64,000 nt of DNA, from assembly GCA_036555105.1 (NCBI GenBank), contig DATBMA010000062.1, forward strand, positions 1-64,000, read 5' to 3'. The position numbers and the translations under genes are program-made. Positions within the stretch are counted from its first letter, which is position 1; each line of letters begins with the position of its first letter. The notes under the pieces are model-generated. The model saw only the letters and a list, made by a program, of their open reading frames with translations. It searched no databases and had not been told where the DNA came from. Source of the stretch: DATBMA01 sp036555105 (GTDB lineage: Bacteria; Actinomycetota; Acidimicrobiia; Spongiisociales; ZC4RG35). Of this stretch, positions 23,693-32,899 are shown piece after piece.

Positions 23693-26416
23693 ATGACGGA
23701 CCCCGGCGAATCGCGCCGGACCCTTCCCGACGAGTTCGTACACCAGCTCACCGACAACGACCCGGTCGAGACGCAGGAATGGATCGACTCGCTCGATCAG
23801 GTGGTGTCGGCCCACGGGCCGGTGCGGGCGCGCTACCTGCTTGCCAAGCTGCTCGAACGCGCTCACCAGACCAACCTCGGCATCCCACCCACCATCACCA
23901 CGCCTTATGTGAACTCGATCCCGCCGGAGGAGGAGCCCGAGTACCCGGGTGACACCGACCTCGAGCAACAGATCCGGCGCTACATCCGCTGGAACGCGGC
24001 AGTGATGGTGGTCAAGGCCAACCACGCCGAGAAGGGCATCGGCGGCCACCTCTCCACCTTTGCCTCATCCGCCACTTTGTACGAGGTGGGCTTCAACCAC
24101 TTCTTCCGCGGCAAGGCCGACGGCAGCCCGGGCGACCACGTCTATTTCCAGGGCCACGCCGTGCCAGGCGTATATGCCCGCGCATTCCTGGAGCGGCGGC
24201 TCGATGAAGGACAGCTGGACAACTTCCGATTTGAGATCGGCGGCAACGGGCTGTCGTCATACCCCCACCCACGGCTGATGCCCGACTTCTGGGAGTTCCC
24301 AACCGTCTCCATGGGCCTGGGCCCGATCAACTCCATCTACCACGCCCGCTTCAACCGCTATCTCCACAATCGCGGAATCGACGACACCTCCGACTCCAAG
24401 GTCTGGTGCTTCCTCGGCGACGGCGAGACCGACGAGCCGGAGACGTTGGGAGCGATCGGACTGGCAGCCAGGGAGCGGCTCGACAACCTCATATGGGTGG
24501 TCAACTGCAATCTCCAGCGCCTTGACGGGCCGGTGCGGGGCAACGGGAAGATCATCCAGGAGCTCGAGGCCGTGTTCCGAGGGGCCGGGTGGAACGTCAT
24601 CAAGGTGATCTGGGGATCTGGCTGGGATCCGCTGCTCGCCGCCGACAAGGACGGCGCCCTCGTCCAGGTGATGACCGACACCGTCGACGGCGAGTACCAG
24701 CGATACAAGGCGGAGGATGGGGCCTTCGTCCGCGAGCGCTTCTTCGGCAAGGACCCCCGCACCCTGGCCTTGGTGGAGAAATGGACCGACGACGAGATCT
24801 GGGCACTGCGACGCGGCGGGCTGGACTTCCGCAAGGTGTACTCGGCTTATCGCCTGGCCAGTGAGATGACCGAGGCGCCGACGGTCGTGCTGGCCAAGAC
24901 CATCAAGGGCTGGACGCTCGGCCCTGACGTGGAAGGGCGCAACGCCACCCATCAAATCAAGGAGCTCACCAACCAGCAGCTGATGCAGCTGCGAACCCGG
25001 CTCCACCTCGAGAACGAGATCCCGGCCGAGGCGCTCGAAGGGGACCGCGAGCCACCCTACTTCCGGCCGCCGGAGGACTCCCCCGAGTTCCAGTACCTGC
25101 AGGAGAGGCGCAAGATCCTCAACGGCAGCGTGCCCACCAGGGTGGTCCGCACCCGGCGGCCGATGACCCTGCCGGGGCCGGAGCCGTTCGCCGACATCTA
25201 CGCGGGAAGCGACAAGGTGGACGCCTCCACCACTACGGCCTTCACACGCCTCGTGCGCAACCTGTCGAGAGTGGAGGGATTCGGGGACCGGGTGGTTCCA
25301 ATCGTCCCTGACGAGGCCCGCACCTTCGGCATGGACTCATTGTTCAAGGAGCTGAAGATCTACGCCTCGCAAGGCCAGCTGTACGAGCCGGTCGACGCCA
25401 AGATGGTCCTCTCCTACAGCGAGTCGCGCGACGGCCAGATCCTCGAAGAAGGGATAACCGAGGCCGGCTCCACCGCCAGCTGGATTGCCGCCGCCACCTC
25501 CTACGCGGTGCGGGGCGTCCCAATGGTCCCGTTCTTCATCTTCTATTCGATGTTCGGCTTCCAGCGGGTCGGGGACCTGCTGTGGGGCGCGGGCGACGCC
25601 AGAGCCCGCGGCTTTCTCCTCGGCGCCACCGCCGGCAGGACCACCCTCCAGGGTGAGGGGCTCCAGCACCAGGACGGCCACAGCCTGATCCTCTCCTCCA
25701 CCAATCCAGCCTGTGAGTCATACGACCCCGCCTTCGCATACGAGGTGGGGGTGGTCGTCGAGCGGGGGCTGCAGCGCATGTACGGGGCAGAACCCGAGGA
25801 CGTCTTCTTCTACGTCACTCTCTACAACGAGAACTTCCGACAGCCGCCCAAGCCCGACGGTGTCGACCAGGGTGTGGTCGACGGCCTCTACCGCTTCGCT
25901 GCCGCCCCGGAGGGCACGAACCTGGGCGCTGCCCTTCTGTTCTCCGGCTCGGCCAACCTGGCCGCGAGGGAGGCGGCCGCGGTGCTGGCCAACGAGTACG
26001 GGGTGGGCGTGGAGTTGTGGTCGGCAACCTCCTATCAACGCCTGCGCCGCGAGGCGATGGAGGCAGAGCGATGGAATCGCCTCCACCCAGGGCTGCCCCC
26101 GCGGGTGCCGATGGTGACCAGGCTGCTCTCCCACGTTCAAGGCCCGGTCGTCGCGGTGACTGACTTCATGCACATGGTCCCCGACCAGGTCGGCCGCTGG
26201 GTCCCCGGCGGGCTGGCCACCCTGGGCACGGACGGCTACGGCAGGTCCGACAGTCGCGCCCGGCTGCGCCGATTCTTCGAGGTCGACGCCCCCCATGTCA
26301 CGGTGGCGGTGTTGGCCTCCCTGGCGGCCGCCGGGAGCCTCGAGCCTGCGGTCGTCCACGATGCCATCACCCGTTACGGAATCGACCCCGAGACGGCGCC
26401 TCCCTGGCTGCGCTGA
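23693..26416 (+). CDS. aceE: Pyruvate dehydrogenase E1 component (homodimeric)
   Basis: Thiamin-diphosphate enzyme that decarboxylates pyruvate and acetylates the lipoyl group of E2. At 907 residues it has the length of the single-chain AceE type. The N-terminal region has GIGGHLSTFASSATLYEVG, a ThDP motif from GDGETDEPETLGAIG to NCNLQRLDGPV near residues 242-282, and DGEYQRYK. The middle and C-terminal domains follow with MVPFFIFYSMFGFQRVGD and GEGLQHQDGHS. No E2 or E3 gene is nearby, so the complex is encoded at several loci, as is common in actinobacteria. Confidence 0.95.
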   Translation: MTDPGESRRTLPDEFVHQLTDNDPVETQEWIDSLDQVVSAHGPVRARYLLAKLLERAHQTNLGIPPTITTPYVNSIPPEEEPEYPGDTDLEQQIRRYIRWNAAVMVVKANHAEKGIGGHLSTFASSATLYEVGFNHFFRGKADGSPGDHVYFQGHAVPGVYARAFLERRLDEGQLDNFRFEIGGNGLSSYPHPRLMPDFWEFPTVSMGLGPINSIYHARFNRYLHNRGIDDTSDSKVWCFLGDGETDEPETLGAIGLAARERLDNLIWVVNCNLQRLDGPVRGNGKIIQELEAVFRGAGWNVIKVIWGSGWDPLLAADKDGALVQVMTDTVDGEYQRYKAEDGAFVRERFFGKDPRTLALVEKWTDDEIWALRRGGLDFRKVYSAYRLASEMTEAPTVVLAKTIKGWTLGPDVEGRNATHQIKELTNQQLMQLRTRLHLENEIPAEALEGDREPPYFRPPEDSPEFQYLQERRKILNGSVPTRVVRTRRPMTLPGPEPFADIYAGSDKVDASTTTAFTRLVRNLSRVEGFGDRVVPIVPDEARTFGMDSLFKELKIYASQGQLYEPVDAKMVLSYSESRDGQILEEGITEAGSTASWIAAATSYAVRGVPMVPFFIFYSMFGFQRVGDLLWGAGDARARGFLLGATAGRTTLQGEGLQHQDGHSLILSSTNPACESYDPAFAYEVGVVVERGLQRMYGAEPEDVFFYVTLYNENFRQPPKPDGVDQGVVDGLYRFAAAPEGTNLGAALLFSGSANLAAREAAAVLANEYGVGVELWSATSYQRLRREAMEAERWNRLHPGLPPRVPMVTRLLSHVQGPVVAVTDFMHMVPDQVGRWVPGGLATLGTDGYGRSDSRARLRRFFEVDAPHVTVAVLASLAAAGSLEPAVVHDAITRYGIDPETAPPWLR

Positions 26417-26472
26417 CCAGGGCTTTCTTCTCAGGTTTGGTCCTTCAGACCCACTAACCCGGGCCTCTCGCC

Positions 26473-28566
26473 GTGCCGATAAAGGAATCGGTCACGAGGA
26501 GGGCTGCCGGCCTGGCTGCACCCGAGCTCCATACGCCCGAGCGGTGGCGCTCCCGAAGGGGAGCGGCCGCGCTTTTGCGCGCCTGTGTCTTCCTGCTCCC
26601 GCTGGGTGCCGGCTACCTCGCCGGAAGGATCGTCTCGGCTTCCCTGCCTGAGCCGAGCTCGGTCGCCGAGACAGTGGGATGGTGGGTTCTGGTCCTCGCC
26701 TCCGCCGCCGTGGCCGGCCATTTCGCCGACCGGCTGGGACGCCGACTCCTCCCGCTCACGGTCCTGCTGCGGATGACCATGCTCTTCCCCGACCAGGCCC
26801 CTTCCCGCCTGCGCATCGCCCAGCAGGCCGGCAACGTCACCGAGCTCAAGCGCCGTATCCACGAGTCCCTCGAACAGGGCAACAACGACATGGCGGCTAC
26901 CTCCGAGCTGATCCTGTCACTGGCCGGTGCGCTCAGCGCTCATGACCGCAAGACCCGCGGACACTCGGAGCGGACCCGCGCATACGCCGACCTCCTGGCC
27001 GAGCAGATGCGAATCCCCGACGATGGGCGGGACCGGCTGCGGTGGGCAGCCCTGCTCCACGACGTCGGCAAGCTGGAGATACCGGGCGAGATCCTCAACA
27101 AGAACGGCCCGCTATCGGAGGATGAGTGGGAGCTGGTCAGCAAGCACCCGATCCATGGAATGCGGCTGATCGCTCCCCTGGCCGAATGGCTCGGCCCCTG
27201 GGCGCAGACCATCGAGCATCACCACGAGCGCTGGGATGGCTCCGGCTATCCATACGGGCTGGTCGGAATCGACATCGCGCTGGGGGCGCGCATCGTCTCT
27301 GTGGCCGACGCATACGACGTGATCACCACCGGCCGCTCGTATCAGAGCAAGGTCGACCACGCTTCGGCCCGGGCCGAGATCGCGAAGCACTCTGGAACCC
27401 AATTCGACCCCACTGTGGTGCGGGCGCTGATGAACCTGAACCTGACCAAGATGAGATGGGCCACCGGGCCGTTGGCGGCCCTGGCCGAGTTTCCTTTGCT
27501 ACGGCCCCTGCAGTCGCTCGGTCGCGATGTCTCCACGCTGCTGTCGGCAGCGGCGGTTGTGGGAGCGGCCGGGCTGGCGGGCGTGGCCGCGGCTCCGATC
27601 CTGCCGCCCCCGCCGGTGGTCGCCGCCGAAGCTCCCTCGACCTCCACCACCCAGACGACATCGGCCGCGGTCGGCACCACCATCCCCGGGCCCGGCACCA
27701 CCCTCGACTCGACCACCACCTCCCAGGCCGAGGGGCCGACGACGACCACCTTCGTCGAGCCGACCGTCACCCAGCCGGGATCCACCACCCAGCCTCCGAC
27801 CACTACCACCACTGAGCCCACCACGACCAGCCAGCCGACCACCACCTCCACCACCCAGCCTTCAACCACGACCACCACCCAGCCGACCACCACCTCGACC
27901 ACCCAGCCATCCACCACCACCACCACCCAGCCTCCCACCACGACCACCACCCAGCCCGGCAACCACCCGCCCAATGCCGTGAACGACACCGCCACCACTC
28001 AGACCGGGCGAAGGGTCGACATCCCGGTGCTGGCCAACGACAGCGACCCGGACGGGGACCCGATCACGATCAGGCCGCCGCTGGGCAGCCCTCAGCACGG
28101 GACCGTATCCCTACGCAATAACGGAACCGTCGTCCGCTACCGACCTGCCCAGGGTTTCGCCGGCAGCGACAGCTTCGGTTACACGGTTTGCGATTCCCAC
28201 AACGCCTGTTCCACGACGACCGTGGCGGTAACGGTCACGCCCAACGGACAGCCTCCGAATGCCCAACCCGATTCAGCATCGGTATCCCCGGGAGAATCGG
28301 TCTGGATACAGGTCCTGCGCAACGACTCCGACCCGAACGGGGACCTGAACAACAACAGCCTCACGATCACGGTGCCACCCCCTGCCGGGCAGGGCAATGC
28401 GGTGGTCAGCAACAGTTGGAGTCGCTGTGGCCGAGGCAATGGAGTGCGGCCCTGCATCCGCTACACGGCGCCGCCGCTTTTCACCGGGACCGTGGTGTTC
28501 ACATATCGAGTGTGTGACTTCGGTGGCAACTGTTCGACGGCAACGGTGACTGTCACCGTCTCCTGA
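26473..28566 (+). CDS. HD-GYP protein with extracellular Thr/Pro stalk and cadherin-like domains
   Basis: A 697-residue membrane protein. Two N-terminal hydrophobic segments (~33-52, ~68-85) precede an HD-GYP domain at about 155-325 with HDVGKLEIP and HHHERWDGSGYP. All expected metal ligands look present, so cyclic-di-GMP hydrolysis is plausible. A third hydrophobic segment (~357-377) is followed by about 110 residues of Thr/Pro/Gln repeats, then two cadherin/Ig-like domains with VLANDSDPDGDPITI and VLRNDSDPNGDLNNN. Membrane order puts the catalytic domain inside and the stalk outside. The start is GTG, without an obvious promoter, 56 bases after aceE. Confidence 0.82.
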   Translation: MPIKESVTRRAAGLAAPELHTPERWRSRRGAAALLRACVFLLPLGAGYLAGRIVSASLPEPSSVAETVGWWVLVLASAAVAGHFADRLGRRLLPLTVLLRMTMLFPDQAPSRLRIAQQAGNVTELKRRIHESLEQGNNDMAATSELILSLAGALSAHDRKTRGHSERTRAYADLLAEQMRIPDDGRDRLRWAALLHDVGKLEIPGEILNKNGPLSEDEWELVSKHPIHGMRLIAPLAEWLGPWAQTIEHHHERWDGSGYPYGLVGIDIALGARIVSVADAYDVITTGRSYQSKVDHASARAEIAKHSGTQFDPTVVRALMNLNLTKMRWATGPLAALAEFPLLRPLQSLGRDVSTLLSAAAVVGAAGLAGVAAAPILPPPPVVAAEAPSTSTTQTTSAAVGTTIPGPGTTLDSTTTSQAEGPTTTTFVEPTVTQPGSTTQPPTTTTTEPTTTSQPTTTSTTQPSTTTTTQPTTTSTTQPSTTTTTQPPTTTTTQPGNHPPNAVNDTATTQTGRRVDIPVLANDSDPDGDPITIRPPLGSPQHGTVSLRNNGTVVRYRPAQGFAGSDSFGYTVCDSHNACSTTTVAVTVTPNGQPPNAQPDSASVSPGESVWIQVLRNDSDPNGDLNNNSLTITVPPPAGQGNAVVSNSWSRCGRGNGVRPCIRYTAPPLFTGTVVFTYRVCDFGGNCSTATVTVTVS

Positions 28567-28569
28567 CCC

Positions 28570-28575
28570 TACGAT
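28570..28575 (+). promoter_or_regulatory. -10 box (TACGAT) for a leaderless start at 28582
   Basis: TANNNT hexamer 3 bases after the HD-GYP stop, exactly 6 bases, then GTG. Confidence 0.55.
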
Positions 28576-28581
28576 CGGTCG

Positions 28582-29373
28582 GTGCGCGCCGGCTACGACC
28601 GACTCCCGTTCGACCAGGTGAAGGATGATGCCCGCGACTGGGTCTCATTCGAGGACCCCGACTTCGAGCGCACGTGGATCTTCGACGCCACTTTTCTCAC
28701 CTCCAACTGGAAGTGCATCTACGGAGCCGGCTGCCTAGGCATCCTCCCTTACGCAGCTCCCGAAAAGGCATTGGGATGCTGCCACCTCGGCGCCTACCTG
28801 ACGGACGGCAAGGACGCACGCCGGGTTGAGAAGGCGGCCGCCAGGCTCACCCCCGAGCAGTGGCAGCACATCCCGGCACCAGACAAGAGCCCGCTCCGCA
28901 ATCGTCCTGGTGGGGACCGCAGCACCCGGGTGGTGGACGGCGCCTGCATCTTCCTCAACCGGCCCGGCTTTGCAGGTGGCACGGGCTGTGCCCTTCACAT
29001 CGGGGCCGTGGCCGCCGGGGAGGAACCGCACACCTGGAAGCCAACCACCTGCTGGCAGCTGCCCTTGCGCCTCGAAGACACGGTCGACGACAACGGGTGG
29101 ATGACCTCGATCGTGCGCGAGTGGCGGAGCCGTGACTTCGGGCCGGGCGGCGAGGAGTTCAACTGGTGGTGCACGGAGTCACCACTCGCCTTCGTGGGGG
29201 CGACTCCGGTCTATGTCGGCTTGCGAGCGGAGCTGGTGGAGATGATTGGTCCGCGTGTGTACGAGATGCTGGCTGCCAAGCTGCGCCGCCCGCAGCTGCT
29301 ACCCCATCCGATGATGCGCAACGGTCACACCAGTCCGCCGGCCAAGGCCCCCAATCCCAGAACCACCGCGTAG
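28582..29373 (+). CDS. Cysteine-rich protein, YkgJ/DUF3109-like pattern
   Basis: 263 residues without membrane segments. Cysteines fall in a metal-binding-like order: KCIYGAGC, GCCHLGAYL, then GACIFLNRPGFAGGTGCALH, then KPTTCWQLPL and NWWCTES. The block Cys-x-Phe-Leu ... Gly-Cys-x-Leu-His ... Lys-Pro-x2-Cys resembles the YkgJ/DUF3109 group thought to bind Zn or an Fe-S cluster. That assignment is by eye and moderate. No function is known to me. The tail (after ~245) is Pro-rich and overlaps the convergent lipoprotein gene by 49 bases. Confidence 0.68.
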   Translation: MRAGYDRLPFDQVKDDARDWVSFEDPDFERTWIFDATFLTSNWKCIYGAGCLGILPYAAPEKALGCCHLGAYLTDGKDARRVEKAAARLTPEQWQHIPAPDKSPLRNRPGGDRSTRVVDGACIFLNRPGFAGGTGCALHIGAVAAGEEPHTWKPTTCWQLPLRLEDTVDDNGWMTSIVREWRSRDFGPGGEEFNWWCTESPLAFVGATPVYVGLRAELVEMIGPRVYEMLAAKLRRPQLLPHPMMRNGHTSPPAKAPNPRTTA

Positions 29374-31259
29374 GCGAGCAGTCCGCCGACCACCACCCCC
29401 CACCGCAGCCAGGCGGGTAGCTTGGAGCGGCCGAAGACGAAATAGATGATCGGCCCCAGGAGGGGGACGAGCAGGATCACCGCCAGCCAGCCGACCACCC
29501 GCCAACCACTGCGACCGGACTGGGCCAGATCGATCAGGGCGATGGCGAGCCATGCTGCGTAGAGAGCCACCGGCAAGAAGTAGCCGAACACCTCGAAGAA
29601 CGTCGAGGTGGCCGAGCCGAGCACCATCCCGAACACAGTAACCACGGGCGCCTGGTCGGCTACCAGCCCGGCAGGCATGGGCGGGACCGAGACCGCCGCC
29701 AGGTCGACCACGGCCCCGGCAAAGACCGACACCGCCGGATGCACAGCGGCAAACTCGATATCCGGCATCGGCTCCTGCAGCCCGGGAGTCGGAGCACTCC
29801 CCACCGGGTTGTCGGGTGCCCGTCCGAGGTTGGTGTCTGCAAAGCGACCCGCCAACTCCATCAAGGCCGCCAGCTCGTACTTGACCGGCAGCCGCAGCCC
29901 GGTGCAGCCGTGCACAAGTTGCAGCCCTGGCGGGAGGCTGGTCGCAGCCTGGTTGTCACTGAAGCAGTTGCCGTCCCCGGCCGGCCCTGCCATGGCCAGA
30001 TCCGCCCGGCCAGAGCCTTCGACCAGATTCCCCTCGACCCGGTTGTCCGAGCTGGTCCAGAAGTTCTTGTCGAGGATCGGGGTGACGATGATCCCGTTGC
30101 CCTGGTGGTTCACCACGCGGTTGCGGATCACCTGTGACCCGTTGCTGCCGGCCAGGACGATGCCGTTGCCGAACCCGGCCCACTCCCACGCCTTCATCGG
30201 CGCTTCCAGGTTGTCGTTGTCGTGCACGAGATTGCCCGCGATCACCACCTCCTGGGATGGAGGCAGTAGCTCGGAGTCGAGGGTGTTGGGAACGATGCCG
30301 GCCCCATTGAACCGGAAGACCGACTCCACGATGTAGATGTCACCCGACGAGTTGGTCCCCGAGTAGCCGAGCCCGTTCCACTCCGAGATCACATCTCGAA
30401 TCATCGCCCGGCACGGGTTGCACTGGCCGACATAGAAGCCAGAGTCGGGCGAGCCCGAGGCATAGGAGTGCTCGAACAATCCCTCCGACGCGTCGAAGGC
30501 ATAGATGCCGTAGTCGCCGTTGTCGATGGCCGTCACGTAGGACGCCCGGTAGCCGACCACCCGGCTCCAGTAGATGCCGTTCAGGTCGGCGTTGCGGACC
30601 GTCAGATTCTCGACCGCCACCCCGTCGGCGAACACGTCGATTGCGTTCTCATGACCGTCAGCGTCGATTACCACCTCATTGCGGTCCGTGCCTCTTATCA
30701 CCAGTCCCGGGGTGCCGACTTCCACCCCTTCCCGGTATACCCCTGGCGCGATCAGGATCAGATCACCTGGCTCGGCGGCGTCGACCGCCGCCTGAATGGT
30801 GGGATACTCGTCGGGGACGTTGCGGGTCTCGCCGGACCAGCCTGCGGGAGCCTGGCTATGGGCGGCGCCCTGGGCGGCAGCCGAGGCATCGGGGTCCCCC
30901 ACGATCACCTTGCCGGCCATCCCGCTGCCGTAGGCGGTGCCGTGGAACGTGCAGAAGAACTCGTACTGGCCCGGCTGGTCAAAAGTGACGGCGGCTGCGT
31001 CTCCGTCCAGTTGATTCAGGCTCCCGAACGAGTCCTCGGTGCTCCATGAGCCGTCTGAGGCGACCGCATTGTGAGGGTTGCGGCCCGCCCCGACAAATGT
31101 GACGGTGCCCCCCACCGGGACATGCACCTCGGCGGGGCCGAAGCTGTTGTCGAGCATCTCGACCACCGCATCACCGGTGGCCTGGCTCTCGGCGCAGGCC
31201 CCCAAAGCCAATGCCGTCACCGGCAGCAGCAAGAGCCACCACCGGCCGTGCCGGGTCAC
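29325..31259 (-). CDS. Lipoprotein: cupredoxin + parallel beta-helix + C-terminal membrane segments
   Basis: About 644 residues. A lipoprotein signal (LLLLPVTALALGAC) is followed by a plastocyanin-like domain at ~25-110. Copper-ligand candidates there are NPHNAV and FFCTFHGTAYGSGMAGK (His, Cys, His, Met). A NosD-like right-handed beta-helix (~135-440) begins with YPTIQAAVDAAEPGD and holds many Asn-rich turns. Three to four hydrophobic segments at the C-terminus include WLAVILLVPLLGPIIYFVFG, like the PLDc_N membrane unit. The GTG start overlaps the coxG stop (GTGA). It probably acts outside the membrane; binding copper or polysaccharide is inference. Confidence 0.78.
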   Translation of the reverse strand: MTRHGRWWLLLLPVTALALGACAESQATGDAVVEMLDNSFGPAEVHVPVGGTVTFVGAGRNPHNAVASDGSWSTEDSFGSLNQLDGDAAAVTFDQPGQYEFFCTFHGTAYGSGMAGKVIVGDPDASAAAQGAAHSQAPAGWSGETRNVPDEYPTIQAAVDAAEPGDLILIAPGVYREGVEVGTPGLVIRGTDRNEVVIDADGHENAIDVFADGVAVENLTVRNADLNGIYWSRVVGYRASYVTAIDNGDYGIYAFDASEGLFEHSYASGSPDSGFYVGQCNPCRAMIRDVISEWNGLGYSGTNSSGDIYIVESVFRFNGAGIVPNTLDSELLPPSQEVVIAGNLVHDNDNLEAPMKAWEWAGFGNGIVLAGSNGSQVIRNRVVNHQGNGIIVTPILDKNFWTSSDNRVEGNLVEGSGRADLAMAGPAGDGNCFSDNQAATSLPPGLQLVHGCTGLRLPVKYELAALMELAGRFADTNLGRAPDNPVGSAPTPGLQEPMPDIEFAAVHPAVSVFAGAVVDLAAVSVPPMPAGLVADQAPVVTVFGMVLGSATSTFFEVFGYFLPVALYAAWLAIALIDLAQSGRSGWRVVGWLAVILLVPLLGPIIYFVFGRSKLPAWLRWGVVVGGLLAYAVVLGLGALAGGLV

Positions 31260-31810
31260 TTGTGGCGGCGGAACAGGTTCTTGAACCAGGCTGCCAGGCT
31301 GGCGAAGAACAGCGAGATGCCCTTGACCTCGCCCGCTTTGATGGCCGCGGCCTCCTCGGCGGTGCCCGCCTCGAGCTTTCCTTCCAGGCACTGGGCGAAC
31401 TCGCCTATGAGACGCGACGACATCTCGTTGATCAGGCCGGTGCGACCGAACTGGGCAGCGGCACCGCTCAAGGTGACATCGGCCTCGATCTTGACATCGG
31501 TTCCTCCCTCGGCCGGGGCGATTGAATAGCCCACCTTCACTTGACCGCGGCTCCCTCCTTTGCGGTCGACGCCGGTGCCGTCGATCACACAGGTCCGGGT
31601 GCTCGAGTCGGGGTTGATCAACGCCTCACCCTCGAAGACCGCATGGAGGGGCCCGAGCTTGACCGAGACCTTGCCAATGCAAGTGCCGTCCTCAGCCACC
31701 GAGATGAGCTCGGCACCGGGCATGCAGGCGGCGACAGCCGGCACGTCCTGGAAGAAGTCCCACACGACGTCGGGCGTGCGCGCAACCTGGAATTGATGCG
31801 TCATCTTCAT
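31256..31810 (-). CDS. coxG: CoxG-family SRPBCC protein
   Basis: 184 residues. An SRPBCC fold with the family start FQVARTPDVVWDFFQDVPAVAACMPGAEL and core strands SVKLGPLHAVFEGEA. A basic amphipathic tail (SLFFASLAAWFKNLFRRHK) may dock it to the membrane. In carboxydotrophs CoxG recruits CO dehydrogenase to the membrane; relatives accompany other molybdenum hydroxylases. The xdhC gene next door fits, but no coxMSL or similar subunits are in the window. It overlaps the lipoprotein gene by 4 bases. Confidence 0.85.
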   Translation of the reverse strand: MKMTHQFQVARTPDVVWDFFQDVPAVAACMPGAELISVAEDGTCIGKVSVKLGPLHAVFEGEALINPDSSTRTCVIDGTGVDRKGGSRGQVKVGYSIAPAEGGTDVKIEADVTLSGAAAQFGRTGLINEMSSRLIGEFAQCLEGKLEAGTAEEAAAIKAGEVKGISLFFASLAAWFKNLFRRHK

Positions 31811-31818
31811 GGCACGGG

Positions 31819-31824
31819 ACGGTA
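31819..31824 (-). promoter_or_regulatory. -10 box (TACCGT) of coxG
   Basis: Minus-strand TANNNT hexamer, 8 bases, then ATG at 31810. It lies inside the 18-base gap after xdhC, so coxG may have its own near-leaderless promoter in addition to read-through. Confidence 0.4.
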
Positions 31825-31828
31825 GCCG

Positions 31829-32866
31829 TCAGGCCGAATTGCGACGCCCGTTGAGAGAGCCTCCGTCTCGTCCGCGCCGACTGGCGAGGATCTCAGCCAT
31901 GATCGACCACGCGATCTCCACCGGCCCCTCGGCTCCCATGTCGAGACCGGCCGGGCCCCGCAGGTTGGCCATGTCTTGGGACCCAACCTCAACGCCCTCG
32001 GCCGCCAGATCCTCGAGCATCCTTTGAGTTCGAGCCGATGGCCCCAGGCAGCCGATGTAGCCGACGCCGGTGCCGAGGACCGATCGGAGGTAGTCGAGGT
32101 CGCGCAGATAGTTGTGAGACATGATCACCACCGAGGTGGATGGGCCAGTTGGGACGTGCTTGGCCAGGTCGATTGGCTGGCAATTGACCAGGGTGGTCGC
32201 CTCCGGGAACCGCTCGCGGTTGAGGAACCCTGTGCGGTCGTCGACCAAGATGACTTCGAACCCGAGCTCCCACCCGAACCTGACGAGCGGCACCGCATCG
32301 TGCCCGGCACCGCACACCACCAGCAGAGGCGGGCCTGCCATGACCTCCACCAGCGCGTGCCCCATCTTCGTCTCCGCCCTGGCATTGCGCCCTGCCGTCA
32401 GGGCTTGCTCGACAGCTTCCCCCTGAGATCGATCACCGGATCCGACCGCATAGTGGGCTCCCAACTCGGCTCCGTCGAGCGGGTGGATGATGGCAGCGGC
32501 CCTGCCCCCTTTGACGATCTCGACAAGCTTCCTCGCCCCTTCTGCCGGCTCGACCAGCAGCTCGGTGGCGCCGTTGCAGCCGATCCCCCATCCCCACACC
32601 GCCTCGTCGTCGGCGGTGAGGTCGAACTCGACCAACTGCGGGGAGCCGGACTCGATGACCTTCATCGCCACTTCCTGTAGGTCTCGATCCAGGCACCCAC
32701 CGGAGACGGTCCCCACCGAAGCACCATCAGCTGCGACCAGCTGGCGGGCGCCCAAGCCTCTGTAGGTGGAGCCGCGCACCCCGACCACGGTCGCCAGCGC
32801 GAATTCGATGCCGCGCGCCGACCACTCCTCGATCGAGGTGAATATGCGCTCACTGTCACCGGCCAC
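31829..32866 (-). CDS. XdhC/CoxI family molybdenum-hydroxylase maturation protein
   Basis: 345 residues. The N-terminal XdhC_CoxI domain has GSTYRGLGARQLV, the Cys motif VSGGCLDRDL and GIGCNGATELL. The C-terminal NAD-binding-like XdhC_C domain has VCGAGHDAVPL, VDDRTGFLNRERFP and a terminal GPAGLDMGAEGPVEIAWSIMAEI. The family binds molybdenum cofactor and promotes its sulphuration before insertion into xanthine- or CO-dehydrogenase-type enzymes. The GTG start is set by a leaderless promoter 7 bases away. It sits between mogA/moaB and coxG. Confidence 0.9.
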   Translation of the reverse strand: MAGDSERIFTSIEEWSARGIEFALATVVGVRGSTYRGLGARQLVAADGASVGTVSGGCLDRDLQEVAMKVIESGSPQLVEFDLTADDEAVWGWGIGCNGATELLVEPAEGARKLVEIVKGGRAAAIIHPLDGAELGAHYAVGSGDRSQGEAVEQALTAGRNARAETKMGHALVEVMAGPPLLVVCGAGHDAVPLVRFGWELGFEVILVDDRTGFLNRERFPEATTLVNCQPIDLAKHVPTGPSTSVVIMSHNYLRDLDYLRSVLGTGVGYIGCLGPSARTQRMLEDLAAEGVEVGSQDMANLRGPAGLDMGAEGPVEIAWSIMAEILASRRGRDGGSLNGRRNSA

Positions 32867-32873
32867 GACGATC

Positions 32874-32879
32874 AGGTTA
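32874..32879 (-). promoter_or_regulatory. -10 box (TAACCT) for a leaderless start at 32866
   Basis: Minus-strand TANNNT hexamer, 7 bases, then GTG of the xdhC-like gene, in the 33-base gap after mogA/moaB. Confidence 0.5.
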
Positions 32880-32899
32880 CCGACGGGGCGGGAATCGGC

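Noticed and set aside
26473..26482. GCCGATAA at the start of the HD-GYP gene as a sigma-28 promoter
   Set aside because: It lies inside the coding start, no convincing -35 partner exists and no motility genes are seen.
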